NCBI RefSeq assembly: GCF_008042035.1
Contig: NZ_RDBL01000006.1
Location: forward strand, 927,496-991,495
Source of the DNA: Streptomyces sp. col6
GTDB lineage: Bacteria > Actinomycetota > Actinomycetes > Streptomycetales > Streptomycetaceae
Length of the DNA stretch: 64,000 bases
Reading direction: 5' to 3'
The position numbers were made by a program, and so were the translations under genes. This document shows, piece by piece, positions 42,516 to 51,417 of this stretch (positions are counted from its first letter, which is position 1; each line of letters starts with the position of its first letter). Below the pieces are notes generated by a model that worked only from the letters and a program-made list of their open reading frames with translations, did not search any database and was not told the origin of the DNA.

Positions 42516-43960
42516 TTGTCGGTGTCGTCCTTGCCGTCGCCCTTGTCCTCGGTATCGCCGTCGTCCGCGCTCTCCGCGCCGGGCGCCGGCTTCTGCGGGC
42601 CGTTCGCCGCCTCGCCGAGCATCTTGTCCAGCTCGGAGAAGTCCAGCTGCTCGTGGTGGACGAAGCCGTCCGGGTCGTCCAGGTCGTGAGCGGTCGGGAG
42701 CATGTCGGGGTGCTCCCACAGCGCGTCGCGTCCTTCGAGCCCGCGCGCGTCCGTGAGCGAGGCCCACAGCCGCGAGGCGTCCCGCAGCCGGCGCGGACGC
42801 AGCTGGAGACCGATCAGCGTGGCGAACGTCTGCTCCGCGGGTCCGCCGGAGGCACGCCGCCTGCGCATCGTCTCGCGCAGCGCGTCGGCCGAGGTCAGCC
42901 GGGACTTCGCAGCCGCGTGCACCACCGCGTCCACCCAGCCCTCGACCAGCGCGAGGGCCGTCTCCAGGCGGGCCAGGGCCGCCTTCTGCTCCGGGGTCTC
43001 CTCCGGCTGGAACATGCCCTGCTGAAGGGCCTCCTGCAGCTGCTCGGGCTGCGAGGGGTCGAACTGGCCGACCACATCCTCCAGCTTGCTGGTGTCGACC
43101 TTGATGCCGCGCGCGTAGCCCTCGACGGCACCGAAGAGGTGCGAGCGGAGCCACGGCACATGGGCGAAGAGCCGCTGGTGGGCGGCCTCGCGCAGGGCCA
43201 GGTACAGCCGCACCTCGTCCTGCGGGACGCTCAGGTCCTTGCCGAACCGCTCCACGTTCAGCGGGAGGAGCGCGGCGCGACCCGCCGGGCCCAGCGGAAG
43301 GCCGATGTCGGTCGAGCCGACCACCTCGCCCGCCAGCACACCGACGGCCTGCCCGATCTGCTGGCCGAACATGGCGCCGCCCATCGACCGCATCATGCCG
43401 ATCAGCGGGCCCGCCATCGCCTGCATCTCCTCGGGCAGCACATCGCCCATGGCGAGGCCGACGCGCTCGGCGACCGGGTCCACCAGCTGCTGCCACGCGG
43501 GCAGCGTCGCCTCGACCCACTCCGCGCGGCTCCACGCCACGCTGGAGATGGCGCCGGAGGGCATCGACGTCACCCCGTCCAGCCAGAGGTCGGCCAGGCG
43601 CAGCGCCTCGTCGACCGCCGAGCGCTCGGCCGGGCCCACGCTTGCGTCCTTGGAGCCGTCCGGGGTGCCCTGCGACACCGTCTGGCGGGCGATCTGCTTG
43701 GCCATGTCCCAGTTCACGGGACCGCCCTCGTAGCTCAGCATCTGGCCCAGCTGCTGGAACGCGGCGCCCAGGTCGTTCGGGTTCATCGAGCCGAACATGG
43801 CGGCGAAGGGGTTGTCACCGCCCGCACCGGGGCCGAAGCCGAACGGGTTCGCCGGACCGCCCGAACCCTGCCCACCTCCGGTGGGGTCGTTCTTCTTGCC
43901 CTGGTCGCCGTCGTCCGGCTCCTCCGGCGGAAGGCCGAATCCGAATGGGGTGTCACTCAC
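42512..43960 (-). CDS. Zinc-dependent metalloprotease, DUF2342 family
   Basis: A 482-residue protein with a Gly/Pro/Asn-rich N-terminus (MSDTPFGFGLPPEEPDDGDQ), a helical core and the family motif LREAAHQRLFAHVPWLRSHL near 255-275, in which Glu and His sit in a zincin-like helix. The C-terminus is acidic. It is the actinobacterial counterpart of Rv3195 (recalled). Substrate unknown. It is coupled to the NUDIX gene and divergent from the SDR gene. Confidence 0.85.
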   Translation of the reverse strand: MSDTPFGFGLPPEEPDDGDQGKKNDPTGGGQGSGGPANPFGFGPGAGGDNPFAAMFGSMNPNDLGAAFQQLGQMLSYEGGPVNWDMAKQIARQTVSQGTPDGSKDASVGPAERSAVDEALRLADLWLDGVTSMPSGAISSVAWSRAEWVEATLPAWQQLVDPVAERVGLAMGDVLPEEMQAMAGPLIGMMRSMGGAMFGQQIGQAVGVLAGEVVGSTDIGLPLGPAGRAALLPLNVERFGKDLSVPQDEVRLYLALREAAHQRLFAHVPWLRSHLFGAVEGYARGIKVDTSKLEDVVGQFDPSQPEQLQEALQQGMFQPEETPEQKAALARLETALALVEGWVDAVVHAAAKSRLTSADALRETMRRRRASGGPAEQTFATLIGLQLRPRRLRDASRLWASLTDARGLEGRDALWEHPDMLPTAHDLDDPDGFVHHEQLDFSELDKMLGEAANGPQKPAPGAESADDGDTEDKGDGKDDTDK

Positions 43961-44097
43961 GGGTTTCCTCGGCTCGTAGGGCCGCCGGTGGGAACCGACG
44001 GCGACTGCCCGACATCACCATCCAGCGTAGACACCAAGTCCGCTCAGGGCCTCAGTGCTCCGCCCGCCCCGGCCCTGCGGCAGGATGGACGCCACCT

Positions 44098-44125
44098 GGT
44101 ACGTACGTGTCACGCGGGTACGTAC
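44098..44125 (+). repeat. Direct repeat GGTACGTAC upstream of SDR gene
   Basis: GGTACGTAC at 44098-44106 and 44117-44125, 19 bases apart, in the divergent promoter region of the DUF2342 and SDR genes. It resembles the GTACGTAG pair in the moeZ leader. Confidence 0.4.
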
Positions 44126-44150
44126 TGAAGACAACCGCTGGAGACGCCCG

Positions 44151-45293
44151 GTGAGTTCCCCAGATCCGCAGGTTCGCGCAGCGCGAAACCTGGCCGACCC
44201 GTCCCCCGAGAACAAGTCCGTCCCCGGCCGCCCCAGAGGCCGCGGCCCCGTCGTGGCCGTCACCGGAGCCGCGACGGGCGTCGGTGAGCTGCTCACCGCC
44301 CGTCTCGCGGTCTCCGAGGAGATCAAGCAGGTCATCGCCATCGACGAGCGCCGGGGCGAGGTCTCCGACGCGACCTGGCACCTCCTCGACGTCCGCGATC
44401 CCGCCATCGCCGAGAAGCTGCGCGGTGCCGACGTCGTGGTCCACCTGGCGCTCGACCTCGACCTGGAGACCGATCCCGCCGCGCGCACCGCCTACAACGT
44501 GCGCGGCACCCAGACCGTGCTGACCGCCGCCGCGGCCGCCGGCGTCCACCGCGTCGTCCTGTGCACCTCCGCCATGGTCTACGGGGCGCTGCCCGACAAC
44601 GACCTGCCGCTCGCCGAGGACGCCGAGCTGCGGGCCACCGCCGAGGCCACCGGCGTCGGCGACCTGCTGGAGATCGAACGGCTGGGCCGCCGCGCCCCGC
44701 GCGCCCACCCCGGGCTCCAGGTCACCGTCGTACGCCCCGCCGTGCTCGTCGGCGGCACGGACACCGCGCTGACCCGCTACTTCGAGTCGCCCCGGCTGCT
44801 CGTGGTCGCCGGTTCCCGGCCCGCCTGGCAGTTCTGCCACGTCGAGGACCTGGTCACGGCGCTGGAGTACGCGGCGCTGGAGAAGATCGACGGGGAGTTC
44901 GCGGTCGGCTGCGACGGCTGGCTGGAACAGGAGGAGGTCGAGGAGCTGAGCGGGGTGCGCCGGATGGAGCTGCCCTCCGCGGTCGCCCTCGGCGCCGCCG
45001 CCCGGCTGCACCGGATCGGTCTGACCCCCTCGCCCGCGGGCGACCTGGCCTACACGATGCACCCCTGGGTGGTCAGCGTGAGCCGGCTGCACGACGCGGG
45101 CTGGCGTCCGGGCTGGACCAACGAGGAGGTGCTCGCCGCGCTCCTGGAGGAGGTGGAGGGACGCCACACCGTCGCGGGCCGCCGGCTCGGCCGAAAGGAC
45201 GCCACCGCGGCCGGTGCCGCCGGCGCGACCGTCGCCCTCCTCGGCACCGCAGCCCTGGTGCGCCGCGCCCGCAAGGCCCGCCGCCGCATCTGA
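44151..45293 (+). CDS. NAD-dependent epimerase/dehydratase-like SDR with C-terminal helix
   Basis: A 380-residue SDR. The nucleotide motif VAVTGAATGVGELL lies near 35-48, DVVVHLALDLDLETD near 88, and CTSAMVYGALPD near 138, where the usual YxxxK lysine is not obvious, so catalysis is uncertain. The C-terminus has a short hydrophobic helix (AAGAAGATVALLGTAALVRR) that may anchor it to the membrane. GTG 44151 follows GGAGACGCCCG. Substrate unknown. Confidence 0.82.
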   Translation: MSSPDPQVRAARNLADPSPENKSVPGRPRGRGPVVAVTGAATGVGELLTARLAVSEEIKQVIAIDERRGEVSDATWHLLDVRDPAIAEKLRGADVVVHLALDLDLETDPAARTAYNVRGTQTVLTAAAAAGVHRVVLCTSAMVYGALPDNDLPLAEDAELRATAEATGVGDLLEIERLGRRAPRAHPGLQVTVVRPAVLVGGTDTALTRYFESPRLLVVAGSRPAWQFCHVEDLVTALEYAALEKIDGEFAVGCDGWLEQEEVEELSGVRRMELPSAVALGAAARLHRIGLTPSPAGDLAYTMHPWVVSVSRLHDAGWRPGWTNEEVLAALLEEVEGRHTVAGRRLGRKDATAAGAAGATVALLGTAALVRRARKARRRI

Positions 45294-45419
45294 GCGCCCA
45301 CGCGGCTGCCGGGACCCGGGCGGGCGGCCTGCGGCTGTAGGAGGCTCCAAGGCGCGGCGCGCCCCGCCGGGTGAATCGGCAATTCCGTCCTGTCGGCGCG
45401 GTACGGCACGATGGGAGTC

Positions 45420-45881
<462 letters not shown>

Positions 45882-46009
45882 CCGCGAACCGGAACGGCGG
45901 TCATCCGCCCCGATTTGCGTAACCGCACCCCTGCCACGAGCGTTGTTTTTCCGGATGGTTAATCTGCTGATCGGTCAGCTGTGACCGCTCAGGGGGTAGG
46001 GAGGTCGAC

Positions 46010-46198
46010 ATGGCAGCGCTCGCCTGGTTGTTGATTCCGCTTTTCGCCGCGTTCGGCGCGGCGATATGGGGAAGCTGGGCCGCCCGCAACCGCACGACCG
46101 GCGACGTCACCGAACTCGCCGGGTACGCGCGGTTCCGCGAAGCCATGGAGAAGTCGCACTCCGATCCCGAGCCGGTCGAGCAGATATCGAACGCCTGA
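46010..46198 (+). CDS. Small membrane-anchored hypothetical protein
   Basis: A 62-residue protein with one N-terminal TM helix (ALAWLLIPLFAAFGAAIWGSW, residues 3-22) and a charged cytoplasmic tail (RFREAMEKSHSDPEPVEQI). ATG 46010 has AGGGAGG seven bases upstream. Unknown function. Confidence 0.78.
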   Translation: MAALAWLLIPLFAAFGAAIWGSWAARNRTTGDVTELAGYARFREAMEKSHSDPEPVEQISNA

Positions 46199-46292
46199 GG
46201 CCGCGTCCCGCCGCCCTCGGCGCACCCGCCCCGGCCCCCGTACGGACCGGCCCCGACGGTGCACGGACAGACCCTTCCCGTACTGTCGTTCC

Positions 46293-47381
46293 ATGCCACG
46301 CCGCACCGCGACGATGCTCGCCTCCACGCTGATCCTGATCGCGCTGCTCTGCGCAGGCGTGCTGATCAAAGTGCCGTACTCGGAGATGTCTCCCGGCCCG
46401 ACCGTGAACACGCTCGGCGACGTCGAGGGCGAGCCCGTCCTGCGGATCACCGGCCACAAGACGTACAAGACGTCCGGCAACCTCAACATGACCACGGTCC
46501 GGGTGACCGGCGCCGACTACAACATGAACCTCGTCGAGGCCGTCGCCGGATGGCTGGGCCACGACAGCGTCGTCGTACCGCACGACACCCTCTACCCGGA
46601 CGGCAAGACGGAGGAGCAGTCGACGCAGGAGAACGCCGAGGAGTTCAGCCAGTCGCAGGAGAGTGCCAAGGTCGCGGCGCTCGAGGAACTGAACATCCCC
46701 GTCACCTCGCACGTCGTGGTCTCCACCGTCGTCAAGGACAGCCCCTCCCAGGGCAGGCTGCACGCGGGCGACATCATCAAGAACGTCGACGGCACCGCGG
46801 TCGAGAAGCCCGAGGACGTCGCGAAGCTCGTCACCCGGCACAAGCCCGGCGAGAAGGTCACCTTCACGGTCGTCCCGGCCAAGACCGCCGCGGCGGCGGA
46901 GAAGGCCGGCAAGGAGCCGAAGGGCACCGAGAAGGTCACCCTCACCACCGTGAAGGCTCCCAAGGACGACCGCGCGATCGTCGGCATCCAGGCGGGGACG
47001 GACCACACCTTCCCGTTCGACATCGACATCAAGCTGGCCGACGTGGGCGGTCCGAGCGCGGGGCTGATGTTCTCCCTGGGCATCGTCGACAAGCTGACCC
47101 CGGGGAAGCTGACGGGCGGCAAGTTCATCGCCGGCACCGGCACCATCGACGACGCCGGCAAGGTCGGCCCCATCGGCGGGATCACCATGAAGCTGGTCGG
47201 CGCCCGCGAAGCCGGCGCCCGCTACTTCCTCACGCCCGACGACAACTGCTCGGCCGCCGCCTCCGACACCCCCGACGGGCTCACCCTGATCCGCGTCAAG
47301 ACCATCGACGACGCCAGGAAGTCGCTGGAGAAGCTCCGCACGGGGGACACGGCCGGGCTGCCGAGCTGCTCGGCAGGCTGA
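46293..47381 (+). CDS. Membrane-anchored PDZ-Lon-type serine protease
   Basis: A 362-residue protein with a TM helix near 8-25 (ASTLILIALLCAGVLI), an extracellular PDZ domain near 140-190 (SPSQGRLHAGDIIKNVDGTA) and a Lon-like proteolytic domain. The catalytic Ser is in VGGPSAGLMF near 252, and the Lys is in GGITMKLVGAREAGA near 298. Mycobacterial Rv3194c has the same layout (recalled). ATG 46293 lies six bases after TACTGT (46281-46286), so it is probably leaderless. Substrates unknown. Confidence 0.92.
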   Translation: MPRRTATMLASTLILIALLCAGVLIKVPYSEMSPGPTVNTLGDVEGEPVLRITGHKTYKTSGNLNMTTVRVTGADYNMNLVEAVAGWLGHDSVVVPHDTLYPDGKTEEQSTQENAEEFSQSQESAKVAALEELNIPVTSHVVVSTVVKDSPSQGRLHAGDIIKNVDGTAVEKPEDVAKLVTRHKPGEKVTFTVVPAKTAAAAEKAGKEPKGTEKVTLTTVKAPKDDRAIVGIQAGTDHTFPFDIDIKLADVGGPSAGLMFSLGIVDKLTPGKLTGGKFIAGTGTIDDAGKVGPIGGITMKLVGAREAGARYFLTPDDNCSAAASDTPDGLTLIRVKTIDDARKSLEKLRTGDTAGLPSCSAG

Positions 47382-47407
47382 CCGCACCCCCGGGCGGAGC
47401 GGGCGGG

Positions 47408-47974
47408 TCAGGACTCGAAGGTGGCGGCCAGCGCCTCGGCCAGACCCGGGACCAGACCGGCACCGGTCAGCACCTCGCTCGCCGAGTCCTTCTCCCGCAG
47501 GCGTACGGCCGACTCGCGCGCCCCGTCCCGCAGGACGGCCACCGTCATCCGCACCTCCTGCCGGTCCGGGTGCTGGGCGACCCACTTGGTGAGCCGCTTG
47601 TCGTCGAGCCCGTCCGGCACGGACGCCTCGGCGGACGGCGGCAGCATCAGCCGCTCCACCGTCATCGCGCAGCCGACGACCGCGTCGGGCCAGGCGATCG
47701 TGGCGAGGAACTCGTCCAGCGCCGTGCCGGCCGGCAGCTCCTCCTGCTCGACCGGGGTCAGCGCGGCACCCTTCGCACCGTCGTCGAGGCCGAGCTGGGA
47801 GGCGAGACCGGGCTCCTGGGCCCGCAGCCGCGCCGTGTCGACCAGGGCGAAGAGCCGGGCGGGCTGGTCCCAGCCGAGGGTGGAGACGTACTCGTCGATT
47901 TCGAGCACCGCGACGGTGAGCGGGCTCGCGGCCATCGGGGGGCCTGAGGGGGAAACGTTGGACATGGACAACAT
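47408..47974 (-). CDS. PPA1309-like conserved protein
   Basis: A 188-residue soluble protein of a conserved actinobacterial family (AVLEIDEYVSTLGWDQPARL near 23, IAWPDAVVGCAMTVERLMLP near 93, RDGARESAVRLREKD near 145). No catalytic motif is recognised. ATG 47974 follows AAGGAGGCAGG. It converges on the PDZ-Lon gene and is divergent from UPF0182. Confidence 0.8.
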   Translation of the reverse strand: MLSMSNVSPSGPPMAASPLTVAVLEIDEYVSTLGWDQPARLFALVDTARLRAQEPGLASQLGLDDGAKGAALTPVEQEELPAGTALDEFLATIAWPDAVVGCAMTVERLMLPPSAEASVPDGLDDKRLTKWVAQHPDRQEVRMTVAVLRDGARESAVRLREKDSASEVLTGAGLVPGLAEALAATFES

Positions 47975-48036
47975 CCTGCCTCCTTCCGCCCCGGGAACGG
48001 GAACTAGGTAAAGCATCAGTAAGTTGAAGGGATGGG

Positions 48037-48042
48037 CTCTAC
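48037..48042 (+). promoter_or_regulatory. -10 element of UPF0182 gene
   Basis: TACGAT lies about 50 bases before the TTG start, in the divergent region with the PPA1309-like gene. Predicted start near 48050; leader about 40 bases. Confidence 0.4.
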
Positions 48043-48090
48043 GATCGCTGGGCCCGCTCCACACGACCCGCGAACTTCGAGGTGCGCACG

Positions 48091-51078
48091 TTGGCTTTCC
48101 AGATGCCGGACCGCGGCGGAGGCCCGACCGGGCCACGGATCAGAGTCGGCCGCCCGTCCCGGCGCGCCCGAACCCTGCTCATGACACTCGGCGTCCTGGC
48201 GATTCTCGCCATGGCGTTCGTCATGTTCGCCGGGTTCTGGACGGACTGGCTCTGGTACAGGTCGGTCGCGTATTCGTCCGTCTTCACCACCACTCTGTGG
48301 ACCAAGATCGGACTGTTCCTCGTCTTCGGACTGCTGATGGCCGTGGCCGTCGGTCTGAACATCTGGCTCGCGCACCGGCTCCGGCCGCCGCTGAGCGCGA
48401 TGTCGCTGGAGCAGCAGAGCCTGGACCGCTACCGGATGAGCCTCGCCCCGTACAAGAAGTGGGTGCTGCTCGCGGTCACCGCGCTGGTCGGTCTGATCGC
48501 CGGCGCCTCCGCCTCGGGTCAGTGGCGCACCTGGCTGATGTACGTGAACGGCGTGTCGTTCGGCCAGAAGGACCCCCAGTTCCATCTGGACGTGTCCTTC
48601 TACGCCTTCGACCTGCCCTGGTACCGCTTCCTGCTGGGCTTCGGCTTCGCGGCGACGGTGCTCTCCCTGATCGCCGCCGCGCTGACGCACTACCTGTACG
48701 GCGGGCTGCGCGTCACGAGCCCCGGCGCGCGTGCGACGGGTGCGGCCACCGGCCACCTGTCGGTGCTGCTCGGCGTCTTCGTCACGCTGAAGGCGGTGGC
48801 GTACTGGCTGGACCGCTACGGACTGGCGGTGAAGTCCAGTGACTTCAAGGCCACGGACAACTGGACGGGTCTGCGGTACGTCGACGCCAACGCCTACCTC
48901 CCGGCGAAGACGATCCTGTTCTGCATCGCCGCGATCTGCGCCGTGCTGTTCTTCGCGACGCTGTGGCGGCGCACCTGGCAGCTGCCGGTCATCGGCTTCG
49001 GACTCATGGTCCTCTCGGCCATCCTGATCGGCGGTCTCTACCCGGCGATCGTGCAGAAGTTCCAGGTCCAGCCGAACGAGCAGGCCAAGGAAGCCCCGTT
49101 CATCCGGAAGAACATCGAGGCCACGCGCGACGCCTACGACATCGACGACGCGCAGGTCTCGGACTACACCGGCAAGTCCACCGAGGACGACGACGCCAAG
49201 CTCCGGGCGGCGGCCAACGACGCGGCGAGCTACCGCGTGATGGACCCCAACGTCGTCTCGCCGGCCTTCCAGCAGCTCCAGCAGAAGAGGAACTACTACC
49301 AGTTCCCCAAGACGCTGGACGTCGACCGGTACGAGGACGCCTCCGGCAAGGAGCAGGACACGGTCATCGGTCTGCGCGAGCTCAACATCCAGGGCATCCC
49401 CAAGCGCAACTGGATCAACGACCACTTCACCTACACCCACGGCTACGGCGCCATTGCCGCCCGGGGGACCACGACCGGCAAGAACCCGAAGGGATCTCCC
49501 GACTTCACGGAGTCCGGACTGCCGACCACCGGCGACCTGGGCACGTACCAGCAGGAGATCTACTACGGCGAGAAGACCGAGCAGTACTCCATCGTCGGCG
49601 GGCCCCAGAAGGAGCTCGACTACGAGGAGGACGGCGAGAAGACCACCAGCTACAAGGGCAAGAGCGGGGTCAGCCTCTCCAACGCGTTCAACCGCGCCGC
49701 GTACGCCGTGGCGTTCAGCGAGCCGCAGATCCTGTACTCGGGCGCCATCGGCGACGGTTCGCGGATCCTCTACAACCGCACGCCCAAGGAGCGCGTCGAG
49801 GCGGTGGCCCCCTGGCTCACCATCGACGGCGACGCCTACCCGGCCGTGGTGAACAAGCGGATCCAGTGGGTCGTCGACGCCTACACGACGACCAACGGCT
49901 ACCCGTACGCCTCGCGGACCACGCTCGGTGACACCACGGCCGACTCGCTGACCACCAACCAGCGCGCGGTCGTCGCCCAGCAGAACCAGGTCAACTACAT
50001 CCGCAACTCGGTGAAGGCCACCGTCGACGCGTACGACGGCACGGTCACGCTGTACGAGTGGGACACCAAGGACCCGGTCCTCAAGACCTGGCGCAAGGCG
50101 TTCCCCGGGACCGTGAAGCCCCGGGCGGACATCCCGCAGGACCTGATGGACCACCTGCGCTACCCGCAGGACCTGTTCAAGGTGCAGCGCGAGCTGCTGA
50201 CCCGTTACCACGTCACGAGCCCCGCCCAGTTCTACAGCGGCAGTGACGCCTGGCAGGTCCCGGACGACCCGACCAACAAGGAGTCCGGCTCCGTCCCGCC
50301 GTACTACCTGAGCATAAAGATGCCGGGACAGACGGCCCAGAAGTTCTCGCTGACCACGACGTTCACCCCGAAGGGACGGCCCGACCTCGGGGCGTTCATG
50401 GCGGTGGACGCCGACGCGGCCAGCAAGGACTACGGGACGATAAGACTCCTGAGAGTCACCGGCGCGGTGAAGGGCCCCGGCCAGGTACAGAGTGAGCTCA
50501 ACGGCAACGACGACGTCGCCGAGTTCGTGAGAAACCTCAAGGGCACCGACTCCGACATCGAGTACGGCAACCTGCTGACCGTGCCGCTCGAAGGGGGCTT
50601 CCTCTACATCGAGCCGGTCTACACGCGCGGTGGCACGCAGAACTATCCGCTGCTGCGCAAGGTCGCCGCCTCGTACGGCTCGAAGATCGTTTTCGAGAAC
50701 AGTCTCGGTGAGGCACTCAACGCCGTCTTCGGGGCCGAGGGTTCGGATACGAGCGAGCCACCGGGCGACACGACGGAGCCGCCGGACACCAGTCAGCCGC
50801 CGGCCACCGGTGACGCCGCGCTCAAGAAGGCCATCGCCGACGCGCAGAAGGCGTACGACGAAGGCGAGGCGGCCCTGAAGAAGCAGGACTGGGCTGCCTA
50901 CGGCAAGGCGCAGACCGATCTCCAGGACGCTCTGGAGCGGGCGGCCGCCGCCCAGTCCAAGGCCGCCGACGACGGCAAGGCCGACGGTGGCGGCAAGAAG
51001 ACCGACAGCGGCGACAAGGAAGACAAGGCCGACAAGGCCGGTGCTACGGACAAAGCGAGCGATGAGGGCGGGGGCTGA
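48091..51078 (+). CDS. UPF0182 family integral membrane protein
   Basis: A 995-residue protein. Seven TM helices lie in the first 330 residues (for example [20 protein letters not shown] near 33 and [20 protein letters not shown] near 73). A large extracellular beta-rich domain follows, ending in a Lys/Asp/Gly-rich tail. The family is conserved in actinobacteria and cyanobacteria (Rv3193c in M. tuberculosis, recalled) without known function. TTG 48091 ([11 protein letters not shown]) is chosen for the GAGGTG six bases upstream; GTG 48082 is an alternative. Confidence 0.92.
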   Translation: MAFQMPDRGGGPTGPRIRVGRPSRRARTLLMTLGVLAILAMAFVMFAGFWTDWLWYRSVAYSSVFTTTLWTKIGLFLVFGLLMAVAVGLNIWLAHRLRPPLSAMSLEQQSLDRYRMSLAPYKKWVLLAVTALVGLIAGASASGQWRTWLMYVNGVSFGQKDPQFHLDVSFYAFDLPWYRFLLGFGFAATVLSLIAAALTHYLYGGLRVTSPGARATGAATGHLSVLLGVFVTLKAVAYWLDRYGLAVKSSDFKATDNWTGLRYVDANAYLPAKTILFCIAAICAVLFFATLWRRTWQLPVIGFGLMVLSAILIGGLYPAIVQKFQVQPNEQAKEAPFIRKNIEATRDAYDIDDAQVSDYTGKSTEDDDAKLRAAANDAASYRVMDPNVVSPAFQQLQQKRNYYQFPKTLDVDRYEDASGKEQDTVIGLRELNIQGIPKRNWINDHFTYTHGYGAIAARGTTTGKNPKGSPDFTESGLPTTGDLGTYQQEIYYGEKTEQYSIVGGPQKELDYEEDGEKTTSYKGKSGVSLSNAFNRAAYAVAFSEPQILYSGAIGDGSRILYNRTPKERVEAVAPWLTIDGDAYPAVVNKRIQWVVDAYTTTNGYPYASRTTLGDTTADSLTTNQRAVVAQQNQVNYIRNSVKATVDAYDGTVTLYEWDTKDPVLKTWRKAFPGTVKPRADIPQDLMDHLRYPQDLFKVQRELLTRYHVTSPAQFYSGSDAWQVPDDPTNKESGSVPPYYLSIKMPGQTAQKFSLTTTFTPKGRPDLGAFMAVDADAASKDYGTIRLLRVTGAVKGPGQVQSELNGNDDVAEFVRNLKGTDSDIEYGNLLTVPLEGGFLYIEPVYTRGGTQNYPLLRKVAASYGSKIVFENSLGEALNAVFGAEGSDTSEPPGDTTEPPDTSQPPATGDAALKKAIADAQKAYDEGEAALKKQDWAAYGKAQTDLQDALERAAAAQSKAADDGKADGGGKKTDSGDKEDKADKAGATDKASDEGGG

Positions 51079-51130
51079 GTAACCCGGTAAAGCTCCACCC
51101 CCGCGTCGTGATACGGTTTGAACACAACGA

Positions 51131-51204
51131 CGCGGGGTGGAGCAGCTCGGTAGCTCGCTGGGCTCATAACCCAGAGGTCGCAGGTTCAAATCCTGTCCCC
51201 GCTA
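51131..51204 (+). tRNA. Initiator tRNA-fMet (CAT), copy 1
   Basis: A 74-base tRNA with anticodon CAT in the loop CTCATAA flanked by GGG/CCC. The three stacked G:C pairs are the initiator hallmark, as is the unpaired C1:U72 end of the acceptor stem. D and T arms (GGTTCAAATCC) are normal. CCA is not encoded. It is identical to the copy at 53828. Confidence 0.95.
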
Positions 51205-51210
51205 CTGAAA

Positions 51211-51250
51211 GACGAAGGCCCGGATCCTCCAGGGGATCCGGGCCTTCGTC
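51211..51250 (+). terminator. Terminator after initiator tRNA copy 1
   Basis: Perfect 17-bp arms GACGAAGGCCCGGATCC and GGATCCGGGCCTTCGTC with a 6-base loop. Confidence 0.85.
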
Positions 51251-51417
51251 GTGCCGTGGCGACTTTCTCGCGAGGTGGGCGTGAAGTGCGGTTCGGGGGG
51301 CACGAGTTGGCCGGGGACGTGTTTGACTTGTCTCTCTGTGGGCATGTCGACAAAACGCTGTAGTGACCTCACTGACCGCGATATACCAGGTGTACGCGGG
51401 TTACAGGTGGTGCGACG

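Noticed and set aside
48016..51189. Minus-strand open frame of 1057 codons
   Set aside because: Antisense shadow of the UPF0182 gene; it even runs through the tRNA gene.
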